From NCBI GenBank assembly GCA_027596075.1, contig JADGJC010000034.1:151294-215293 (forward strand): a stretch of 64,000 nucleotides of DNA. Direction: 5' to 3'. Below are positions 24,287 to 33,120 of the stretch, piece after piece. The notes under the pieces were generated by a model. That model ran no database searches and had not been told where the DNA came from. It worked only from the letters and a program-made list of their open reading frames with translations. The translations under genes and the position numbers were made by a program. This stretch comes from Rhizophlyctis rosea. Taxonomy: Eukaryota > Chytridiomycota > Chytridiomycetes > Rhizophlyctidales > Rhizophlyctidaceae. The stretch's first letter is position 1. The number at the start of each line of letters is the position of its first letter.

Positions 24287-25537
24287 CTAGGCATATGGTG
24301 GTGGCGGAGCATACGCAGATTGGGATGTTCCAGGAGGCGGTCCAGGCGGTGGTGCCATTATGGTAGGCGGCATTACACCTGGGCCGGGTCGATACAGAAA
24401 TGGTCGTTGACCAACATTTACGCTAAGCTGGCATGGTCCATCAGCTCCGACAGCCGCATGGTATGGATGCAATTCCGCACTGGGTGCATAGCCTAAAAAC
24501 GCCCCATTCAAGGTGAAAAAGACTGCATGGTGAGGATGGTCAGAAATAATGTCTGACATAAATGGTGCAATCAACCAAACTCACCAGCACCAGTACTGTG
24601 GTCGTATCCACAGCCAACGGTATCACCCTTGGAAAACGGAGACCCAAACAACTTTCCACCAAACCCATCGTTTTGGAACATTCGCCCGTCATCACTGTGA
24701 TATCCGACAGAGTGATGATTCCAGCCAATGAGTCGGAATGGAGGGTAAGGTTTCGTGGCCAGTCCGATAGATATGACTGTGGCCTCGTGTCCAAAGACAA
24801 TGTCGTGAATTGTGACCTGCGACAATGGCATTTGAATATCCAAGTTCAGCACAGGGCATCCAACCGATACCTACCTCAAAGTACGCATATGGCCTGTCCC
24901 CATCAGGAATCAGCGGGTACTGAGACATACAGGACCTGTCCAACCTAGAACTCTGCTTCGCACCAGTATCGGTGAAGGTAATGAAGTAGCCCGATGGATC
25001 TACATACACCCCGCCCAAGTATTGGTCGACTTCGAATCTCCAGGCACCATGTCCCATTGATTGTATCATTTCCATTTCTCCGCCGGAAAGAGCAGGCATC
25101 GGGTTTGGAGGATGTTCTCTCTCATAAGCCAGCCCCGCATCATACGCTTTCGATGGAGCGTTGTTGAAGGAAGCAAAAGCACTGCCAGGAGGAGGTGCAG
25201 TGGCTGGCGCCGCGTAAGCCCACGAACTTCCACTATCCGCGTGCGGGACTTCCGTTGGAACCTTCGAGCCGCGGTTTTTACGGTACTTGAGAAACATTGC
25301 GATAACAAAACAAAGTCCTACACCACCAAACAAGGATCCTACTATGATTCCTATGGCGACACCCGATAAAGCTTTACCACCGCTGGAACTAGAACGTGAA
25401 CTGCTGCTGCTACTACTGCTGCTGGAATGACTTCCCCCTCCGCTCGAGCTTCCACCTCCACCTCCGCCTTTGGGAAATGCTTCGACGATGCTAAGTGTGA
25501 GAAGAAGCACAGCCACAAGCAACGTCATACGCCCCAT
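24287..25537 (-). CDS. SSH4/EAR1-like SPRY-domain membrane protein with PY motif
   Basis: Likely endosomal/vacuolar adaptor that brings a Rsp5/NEDD4-type ubiquitin ligase to membrane cargo (inferred from architecture). Exons 25537-24875, 24816-24585 and 24522-24287 give 376 aa. ATG 25537 starts a clean signal sequence (MTLLVAVLLLTLSIVEAFP), followed by a Gly/Ser-rich luminal stretch with long Ser runs. One membrane segment follows (GVAIGIIVGSLFGGVGLCFV) with a basic stop-transfer (KYRKNRG). The SPRY/B30.2 domain is split over three exons: YAYFEVTIHDIVFG, ISIGLATKPYPPFRLIGW, VGYHSDDGRMF, GDTVGCGYD, VFFTLNGAFLGYA. The tail is Pro-rich and ends APPPPYA, containing a PPxY ligase-binding motif. 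This matches yeast Ssh4/Ear1 in membrane segment, SPRY and PY motif. Confidence 0.85.
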
Positions 25538-25814
25538 TTCTCGTTTCGATGCAAGAACGATGCTGTTGGAACAGGCAACGGGCATCTGCTTGTGCTGTTG
25601 TTTATTTACATCCGCGTTTGGCACTGCCACACAATCCCTTGGCCATCGAAATGAGCTTGGGGATCCGGCACCGCCACTGTGCCACGGAATTTGACGCCAT
25701 GGCGCAAACATAACTTTGGACGGTGCGTCAAAGTCTGCTTCAAAGTTTGCCCTCTCGCCTCCATACATCCTTGCATGACTCCCATCTCTTCCTTCACATT
25801 CAAACAACGGAATA
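25538..25814. promoter_or_regulatory. divergent promoter region
   Basis: 277 bp between the starts of the SSH4-like gene (-) and the small gene at 25815 (+). It must hold both promoters or part of them. No unambiguous TATA box seen. Confidence 0.4.
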
Positions 25815-26588
25815 ATGACCGACAAGAAAGCAATCGAAGCTGAGCTTGCCAAAGCGATAGAAGATGAGGTCGAAGTTGACTCCGTAGCAAAGGAGTGGAT
25901 TGCAGAGCGGGCGCGCGTGGAAACCGTAAGGCATTACCATTCTCTCCCGCAAGCACGTTATCACTACCAACACACCGTACAACAGGAACGTTTGAAAGCG
26001 GCCGGTGTAAAACCTCTGCTTCTTCCAATTCGGAACTACGGAATTGTAAAACATGAAGGTCACAAACCTGTACTAATTATCAACCGTGTGGAGGTACATA
26101 TATTCAGAGTGCCTGTAGCAAAATTGAAGTTATCTCATAAGGTTTTGGGGGATGAAACCTACAGATAAATACAGGATTTGATTTTGAGCAAAGGGTCAAG
26201 CAGGTAAGCAGTTTGGATCAGCCCCCACGGGTGAAATGAGGACTGACCCCTTTCGATTACTGCAGATTATGGTGTCAGACCCAGAGCCATATCCACACAA
26301 AGAAAATCATGCTTACTGCAATGTAAGAACCATCCACGATTCAGACAAAGCTTCAATGCATCGCTAGACACTGAATGTCCCTCCACCCAGGTGCTTCTGC
26401 TAACCGAAAATCTCAACATTCCCCTCCTTGTCCCATACATCTACCCCACAACAATCAAAGTCAAAGAACCGACAGGCAAAGGCAAAAAAGCATCAGGCAC
26501 GGTAAAGAACGATCTTCAGGAATGGCTGTTCATCAATGCTAAAGGGGCAAGAGCAAGACAGTCTGTTCATGAGTTCCATAATGTGTAG
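25815..26588 (+). CDS. hypothetical protein, five short exons
   Basis: Family not recognised. Exons 25815-25925, 25986-26093, 26165-26203, 26266-26322 and 26391-26588 are all joined in phase 0 and add to 513 nt (170 aa). The first intron (60 nt, GTAAGG...ACAG) has no stop, so it could also be retained. The protein begins with an acidic helix (MTDKKAIEAELAKAIEDEVE), then GVKPLLLPIRNYGIVKHEG, GFDFEQRVKQ, PYPHKENHAYCN and LLLTENLNIPLLVPYIYP, with a basic end (GARARQSVHEFHNV). No signal peptide or membrane segment. The regular phase-0 introns with good donors and acceptors argue that the gene is real. Confidence 0.6.
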
Positions 26589-26849
26589 AGGAGTCATCTT
26601 TTGCAGTTAGTTCACTAGCAGCTTTTTTAACTTAATCTATTTATGCAATAGGAAATTATGACCGGAAATATACCCGAACCTGTTCGGTCATCGTAGAGGG
26701 GGTTTCGAACGTGATGGAGTTGTTTACTAACCATTTTCATACATGCTGGCATTTGCCATAGACGTAAGCATGTCTTCGATCGAAGTACTGCAATCAAAAG
26801 GATCACATACTTCATATACATACAAGCGTACAGTCAATCTCCTCTCCAA

Positions 26850-28227
26850 CTACATAACAACCAACGGGTCGGCGTCTACACTACTAACTACAACGTCCAC
26901 AATCATATCTGGCTGCTCGCCAAGCCCATGGTCCAACTTCAATGCAGAATGAAGCCGGCTCTGCAAAACATCAGCTAAATATCCTCTCTCCGAGTTCGAG
27001 TGCTCACACACAATGACGCTACATAACCGAGGGGTCAATCGGGACCAAAAGGAGTAAAACTGGTAAGAACAGATGCTGAACCATACCTAGTATTTGACGC
27101 AACGGCAGAAAGCACGTCGTGATGGGACATTTCTCCAGTGAGATAAAGATCTGCCTTTACCCTATTGAGGACTGAGGAACCTGGGAATTGCATGTCGCTT
27201 AGCCCACGACTCCCATGCCCACCAGTGTTTCGTTGCAAGGCGCGCCCATACCTGATCCGGCGCAAATAGCAACGGTTTTGATAGGGTTTGGAGATCGCGC
27301 CGTGGCTACCCTGACTACATTAGAGACGTTGATTTCAGAGTGGGTTGATTGTCGGAGGTGCAGTTCAAAAGGCCATACCAAAGTCAAGTTGCAAGTGAGC
27401 TTTGATCCGCTTCACGATATCCTCGAGGGCGACGGGTTCGTCCAAAGTGTGCAGGCGACCTGAGCCTGCACCTTCCTGGTCTGGCAGATAGCATGTTACA
27501 ATCACAAAAGGTGCAAGCGCTGACGGAAAGACAACATACCAGGCAGTGGGTTGGGAGTTGGGTTGATGACAACGGAATGTCCAGCCCCCAGCCCTCGTGA
27601 TAGCCAATCGTTGATGCCTCCGACGCAATTGTCGAGGGCGGTATGTGGAGCATAAATGGACACGCCTTGGATATTTTCAGTACGCATGCCTGGTAGGAGG
27701 AACACAGTCTGCTTTACAGACCTGCAGCCGCACACTTGAGCGCTATCGCTTGCTTCTCATCGGATAAGCAGAGACGTTTCATAGCTTTGAAAATGGGTGG
27801 ATGGTAACTGTATGTGGCATCATATGCCATTAATCCTTTGAGATCGGTTTGGTCGCTTGCCTGCGGTAAAAAGGTACCCACGAGACGATGACGCCGACTT
27901 TGGGATCGGACAATGCTTCGTCGAGAACAGGCTAATTTGGAATTTCAGGCAAGTGAGAAGCAGCACTTGCGTGTCAAATTCTGATCCTACGCTCACCTGT
28001 GTTAAGTCAATGGTGAGAAAGACGCGTGTGGCATTTGGTCGCGGGAAGGGAGCCTCGAGCAAGATGCCGACCTATGCAATCTCCGTTGAGTTACCAGTCA
28101 TCGCTGTGCGAACAAGCCTGAAGTAGTGATTTCGAAGGCTCACGTTGTCCCAGGCGCTCTCCGCTAGCTTCAAGGGTGCGATAGAGTTCATAGCTTTCGC
28201 AACACGATGCACCAGGGTGGCGGTCAT
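26850..28227 (-). CDS. NIF3: NIF3 family protein (NIF3-like / GTP cyclohydrolase 1 type 2 homolog)
   Basis: Conserved dinuclear-metal protein of the NIF3/YbgI family; biochemical role unsettled, partly mitochondrial or cytosolic in eukaryotes. The start ATG 28227 gives MTATLVHRVAKAMNSIAPL, LAESAWDN | VGILLEAPFPRPN. Later exons give FLTIDLTQ, VLDEALSDP, YSYHPPIFKAMKRL, IYAPHTALDNCVGGINDWL, DEPVALEDIVKRIKAHL, ADLYLTGEMSHHDVLSAVA and VIVCEHSNSERGYL. These include the family metal-binding His/Glu motifs (HPP, HTALD, GEMSHHD, EHSNSERG). At least six exons, with conventional GTGAGC/GTATG donors. The stop is at 26850. It is convergent with the small gene at 25815. Internal borders not listed were not all resolved. 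Confidence 0.88.
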
Positions 28228-28803
28228 CTTTGTTTATGTGATTTATCGAAAGGAGAACGCGTCCAAAGGAAGAAGATAGGCAAAATGTCCGCTGCCTTGA
28301 GCTCAAACAGGTCAGATCTTGGGGAGGTCGTTGTGGAAAAGGTAGATCGACAATTAGTAATGACTAGGAGCGCTGAAAAACGGATTTTCAAGGCGGCAGC
28401 AGTGGCACGGACACGTGGAGGATTTGACGCCACGCGAGCGACGCGTAATCATAGGACCCTTGAAATCTTGCATTTCCCAAGGACCCTCCTTCCATCCCCC
28501 CTCATGCCATCCCCAACTGCGAAAAACTCTTTGGCACGGGACTTTCCATGAGAGTCGGCCATTTGAGTTCAGATATTTTGTCGATTTTCCGCTGCTTCTA
28601 CTACCCGGCAGATTTTTGCAAAGGCGGAGAACATCTGTCTATCAACAAAAGCTCCCATTCTACGCTTACGCTACGGGGTGTGATGCAAAAATTGGTTGTA
28701 CTGTGTCTGTTCGGCGGGATCTTTCCCCGTGTGCCCTTCCCTCAGTATCAATGACCTTCGCAGTTCAAAAAATTGCATAACTTATGAGGAATCAAGCATC
28801 TCC

Positions 28804-29184
28804 TGATAGATCCTTGAGCAGACGGTGAGAGTGTTCTTCAATGCACACGAACCGATGCCGGTGAAATCACCTTTGGTAAACTTTCTGCTTGGTGTCAAAG
28901 TCCATACATCTGTATGGGAGGCTTCTCAGTCTCCCATTAGGTAATCGCCCAGCAGCGCGTTTGACGGACTCCCATCTCCCAGCTTAGTCAGCTGTTATCA
29001 TGGCCACCACTTTAATTTGTTGGCTATTGGCTGGGGGCCGGGCTGCTCGTCTCCCGCAAGCCACTGGTCAACCTTTGTCAAGCCACATAAACCTTATCAT
29101 TTCTCACTATCATAGAGCCACTTGGTGCTGTTGGTGACCTACTTCTGGACCCGCACAGAAACCTCTCTGGTTATCATCCTATCT
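28804..29184. promoter_or_regulatory. cluster of HGATAR (GATA-factor) motifs upstream of the nitrate transporter
   Basis: Five matches to HGATAR on either strand: TGATAG 28804-28809, TTATCA 28995-29000, TTATCA 29094-29099, TTATCA 29171-29176, CTATCT 29179-29184. In ascomycetes, AreA/Nit2-type GATA factors activate nitrate genes through such sites. Extending that to this organism is inference. Confidence 0.4.
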
Positions 29185-29377
29185 GCTCAATGGGCGTGAT
29201 GAAGTCAATGATGGAACATGCGAAATGTGAACAAGATGCGCGATGGGAGAAGTGGGAGACTGCAAAATGCTGCTATCAACCCCTTTTGCATGCGTTTGGT
29301 TGACCTCATGCCATTCGCCTTTCCCCTGAATTGTGGGGTAAAGACCATGACGGCCTTGACCCAATATTACAGACTCA

Positions 29378-29454
29378 CCCGGTGTTTCCCATCACCATGA
29401 GGTGTTTCTCCCACGTCCTCCACTTTTGCTTCCCAGTTGACGGTCATATAAAGA
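29378..29454. repeat. 77-bp segment, copy before the assembly gap
   Basis: Identical to 29555-29631 on the other side of the N run; begins CCCGGTGTTTCCC and ends CATATAAAGA. Its position right against the gap suggests contig ends that overlap, not a biological repeat. Confidence 0.9.
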
Positions 29455-29554
29455 NNNNNNNNNNNNNNNNNNNNNNNNNNNNNNNNNNNNNNNNNNNNNN
29501 NNNNNNNNNNNNNNNNNNNNNNNNNNNNNNNNNNNNNNNNNNNNNNNNNNNNNN
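29455..29554. other. assembly gap (100 N)
   Basis: Exactly 100 N, the usual placeholder for a gap of unknown size. Confidence 0.99.
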
Positions 29555-29631
29555 CCCGGTGTTTCCCATCACCATGAGGTGTTTCTCCCACGTCCTCCAC
29601 TTTTGCTTCCCAGTTGACGGTCATATAAAGA
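29555..29631. repeat. 77-bp segment, copy after the assembly gap
   Basis: Identical to 29378-29454. Includes a TATA-like box TATAAAG at 29624-29630, about 155 bp upstream of the nitrate transporter ATG, a plausible core promoter. Confidence 0.85.
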
Positions 29632-29786
29632 CAGCCCGTCTCCCCGCCATCAACAAGTCCTTCTCCCATCAACAAGACATCATATCATCTTGATATCCCC
29701 CTGTTCTTCAATTCGAAAAAAGCCCTGACCATAAACACAAACTTCTCCCACTTCTATAGTCCATTGAACCAACGATTAGTTCAGCA

Positions 29787-31326
29787 ATGTTTCCCTTGAC
29801 TAAGCCCAAACCTTTGCCCACCGAACCGGTTAGCGGGAAAGCAACAGCACTCCGTCCTGTTGCGTCGAAGTCTCCCCACCTCCGTGCCTTCTATCTCGCT
29901 GTTCTCGGACACTTCGCCGCCTTTTGCTCCTGGTTTGCCATCTCCCCTCTTCTCAGCGGCACCATCGCGCCGGACTTGGGCATATCTCTTTCGGACGTGG
30001 CAAGCAGCGATATCGCCAATGTTGCCTCAACAGTCGTCTTCCGAATCGTCGTCGGCGCAGTGACGGACAAGGTTGGGCCCAAAAAGGCTATGGCCATTGT
30101 CCTTGCTCTGGGCGCCATCCCCGTAGCATGCGTAGGCTTAGTGCACAACCTCGGGGGCTTGATCGCCATTCGAGCTTTCATTGGGTTGTTGGGTGCCGCT
30201 TTTGTGCCTTGCCAGGGTGAGTCTTAATGGATAAACCTCATCCGCCGTGCATCATTCATTGACATTCAAACTGTTTCCAGCTTGGACCACTGCTTTCTTC
30301 GCTAAATCCATTGTTGGAACGGCCAACGCCGTCGCGGGTGGTCTGGGCAACTCCGGTGCCGGCGTTACATACCTTCTTACGACCACTGTCTTCAACGCTT
30401 TCGTGAGCAGTGGCCGATCGATCTCGACATCCTGGCGCATCACCTACCTCTTCCCTGCCGCATTTTGCTTGATTGTCGCCATCGCTTGCCTCCTCTTTGG
30501 TCCCATCAAACCCGAGCCGTCTTTGCCCTCGATCGCAACACCCGACAATGACACAACACCTACAAGTAGCGCTTCCATTGAAGAACTCAACGTCGACAAA
30601 CTCGAACACATCAAGGACGCCGATGACAAGAAGGTGTCGATTGATGTTACCCCATCCCACACCGTCACGACTGCGCCCGTTTCCCCGGCAAACCCCTCCA
30701 CCTCCGCCCTCGTCCGCCTTCGCCAAGCCTTGACGCCCACTCTTCTCCTTCTCATTTTCCAATATGCATGCTCCTTCGGTGTGGAACTGTCGGTCAACTC
30801 TACCCTCTCCACCTACCTCCAACACGCCTTCCCCTCCCAAATCTCCCAAACCACCGGATCAATGCTTGCCTCCACGTTCGCCCTGCTCAACATCGTTTCT
30901 CGTGCCTCCGGAGGTCTCACATCCGATTCCGCCATGCGCAAGATTGGAATCCGCGGTCGCATTATGACCCAAACCGTTCTTTTGACCCTCACTGCCGCGT
31001 TGGTAATAGCCTTCTCCTTCGCACCCACCCTCGTTTCCACCATGGTGCTCCTCGTTCTCTTCGCGTTCTGTACCGAGGCGGCAAGTGGTGCGCTCTTTGG
31101 TGTACTTCCATACGTTGCGGATGGGAACATGGGTTTGGCGTCGGGATTGGTCGGTGCTGGTGGTACGATTGGCGGTGCAATCTTCAATGCGGTGTTTAAG
31201 CATTACGTTGACGACTTGCGGAGCGGGTTTAGGGTTATGGGCTTTGTAGTTTTGGTAGGCGCAGTAAGCACATTGTTGTCCAGGGTGGGTGGTGTTGGGC
31301 TCTTGAGTAGGAAGAGCCGGGCATGA
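29787..31326 (+). CDS. nitrate/nitrite porter, NNP/NRT2 family MFS
   Basis: Plasma-membrane major facilitator moving nitrate or nitrite. Exons 29787-30216 and 30281-31326 give 491 aa, close to fungal NrtA length. Donor GTGAGT, acceptor TTTCCAG; the splice reads VPCQ | AWTTAFF. Membrane segments are spread through the protein. NNP signatures are visible: FRIVVGAVTDKVGPKKAM (loop 2-3 MFS motif), GGLGNSGAGVTYLLT (first nitrate signature region) and SGLVGAGGTIGGAIFN (second). A long, charged cytosolic loop between helices 6 and 7 (residues about 235-290, Thr/Ser/Asp-rich) matches the central loop of fungal NrtA. No nitrate reductase gene is adjacent in this window. Confidence 0.88.
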
Positions 31327-31712
31327 AAGCCTTCCCTTCTGTTTAGGAGTGCACCTTCTGTGATAGCATTTTAGAGTCGCACTATGCTATTTAGAGTATT
31401 TATCCCACACAACATCTGTAGATATGTACATCATTATACCCGAACGGGCCGCCTGCGTGAAAGATGCGCAAGGCTTGCAAAATATATACAAATCACTTTC
31501 ACTAATTGGCAATCCTGTGCACATCTCCGAGGACCCCCGTGTTGCTGGAAGCTGTGAGTGCTGCGCCACAGTGGGGGCTTCTCACCCAACTTCCTGCCCA
31601 ACTTCTGCTTCCCCCCAACTGACAAGACATCTACACCACCTTTGACATCCTTTTGCTTCTGGAGCCTTCACGCGGTACAAAAAGGAACACCTACACCCAC
31701 ACAACAGAGAAG
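31327..31712. other. intergenic region
   Basis: About 390 bp between the nitrate transporter and TFB5, both plus-strand. No gene recognised. Pyrimidine-rich just upstream of TFB5. Confidence 0.4.
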
Positions 31713-32213
31713 ATGGTCCGAGCAATCAGTGGGGCACTGATAGAGTGGTTCGCACACTCCTTCTTGTTCAACAGGTCTCTTCACCAGCTCAACCTCCATT
31801 CTTCCCACAGTGACCCAGCAGTCCGCCAAATCCTCGTCGACCTCGACAACCAAGCTGAACCAGATCAGAAGTTCATAGTAAAGAAGCTGGACGAGACACA
31901 CCTACTAATACGTATGTTTCAACTCCTGCTGTCCAATTGTCGTGGGGGAATCGGGGTTGCTGTTTCAGCGGTGTCGTACCGTACCACACCTTGACTGATA
32001 GTGTTCTTTGACATCTCTGATCCACAGGGAACGAACACGTTGCTGTAGTAAAGCAGAAACTAGAGGAAATTTTGGAGGTATATCATCATCCCTTACCGGA
32101 AGACTGGCGATTGGGATGGAAGGATGATAGTGATGACCTTCGCAATACACTTCAACTTCAACTTACCGCTCTCTTTATAGGAAAACACATATCGCGCACC
32201 AGATCAATTTTGA
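31713..32213 (+). CDS. TFB5: TFIIH subunit TFB5 (GTF2H5/TTDA)
   Basis: Smallest TFIIH core subunit, needed for transcription and nucleotide excision repair in the nucleus. Exons 31713-31747, 31811-31911, 32028-32077 and 32181-32213 add to 219 nt, 72 aa (human GTF2H5 is 71). Sequence features: MVRAISGALIECDPAVRQIL, DQKFIVKKLDETHLLIR, NEHVAVVKQKLEEILEENTY, all typical. Intron 1 is 63 nt with donor GTTCGC and has no in-frame stop, so retention would insert 21 residues in the first strand region. Intron 2 donor GTATGT; intron 3 donor GTATAT, acceptor TTTATAG. A real gene that length-based ORF calling would miss. Confidence 0.92.
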
Positions 32214-33120
32214 AAATTTTGTGACGTGACTAGTACGATGGCGCTTACTGATTATGTCTCTTTGTAAATAGGACTGTGACAATATACCAATATCCATGAG
32301 AAGTCAATCAAAAATCTTCCGACGGGAATCAAGGAAGGATCTTTCAGTTCAAGGCAGCTGCTGGACTCGTCAGCAAGCTTCTGCTCGGTCTCTGCTCCAG
32401 CAACGTAGCTTGCGTTGGCATTCTGCACCTCGCTCCGTGGACTGAAGTCATGTCAAGCTGAAGCATCTGTGGTCGGCCGAAGGTTGTGCTCAAGGCCATC
32501 GTGCACATCAAGGCTCCGTTCCGGAGAGTGCGTACAAGGTGGGCTGGACCATCGCCACTTGCGTGGCTGTTAAGTCGCCGACTCCGGAGAATTGGGCTCG
32601 TTGAAATGGTCATCTCTGGTCCACCGTGTTGAGTACACGACAATGAGCGCAGAAGGAAGACTTAGTCATGAAACGGCAATATGGCTGACGAAGTCTTAGG
32701 TTGAATTGTTCGAATGGAAGAGAATCCTCTGGTGCAGTGATCAAGAAGTGAACTTTACTGCGAGAGCGCATGCGGGCCATTTGGTCAAGGCTTCCGTCCG
32801 CAAATCAACTCCTCCCAGTCTATGATTTCATTTCTAGGCCATGCGCAAGGATACAAAACTGAGTGAAGTGGTAGTGCTGCGACACTTGATGATTGGGGAT
32901 GCCACAAATTTGGAAGTTCGTGAATTCGTTCTATTTGCCAATGAACGGAGAAACCTAGTGAAATTACAAGAATGGAGGCCAGGAACCCAGTTCCTTCTAG
33001 AAATCCACCCTAAACCAAAACCAAACCACTATCCTACCAACTAAACTATAAAATGCCAATCCCGAACCTCCTACCCTATCTACAAAACCATCTCCCATTT
33101 ATAGACAACAGCTCCATCTA
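32214..33120. other. convergent intergenic region
   Basis: About 900 bp between the TFB5 stop and the SPX transporter stop. A 99-codon frame at 32344-32643 (-) has no recognisable features and was left out. Nothing else seen. Confidence 0.45.

Larger units (their letters stand above)
28228..29786. other. intergenic region with assembly gap, upstream of the nitrate transporter
   Basis: About 1.56 kb between the NIF3 and nitrate transporter starts (divergent). No gene recognised. Contains several GATA-type motifs, a TATA-like sequence, and a 100-N gap flanked by a duplicated 77-bp segment, each listed separately. Confidence 0.5.

Noticed and set aside
30256..30849. 197-codon minus-strand ORF
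   Set aside because: Shadow of the nitrate transporter second exon.
32344..32643. 99-codon minus-strand ORF
   Set aside because: Lies in convergent intergenic sequence with no conserved features.
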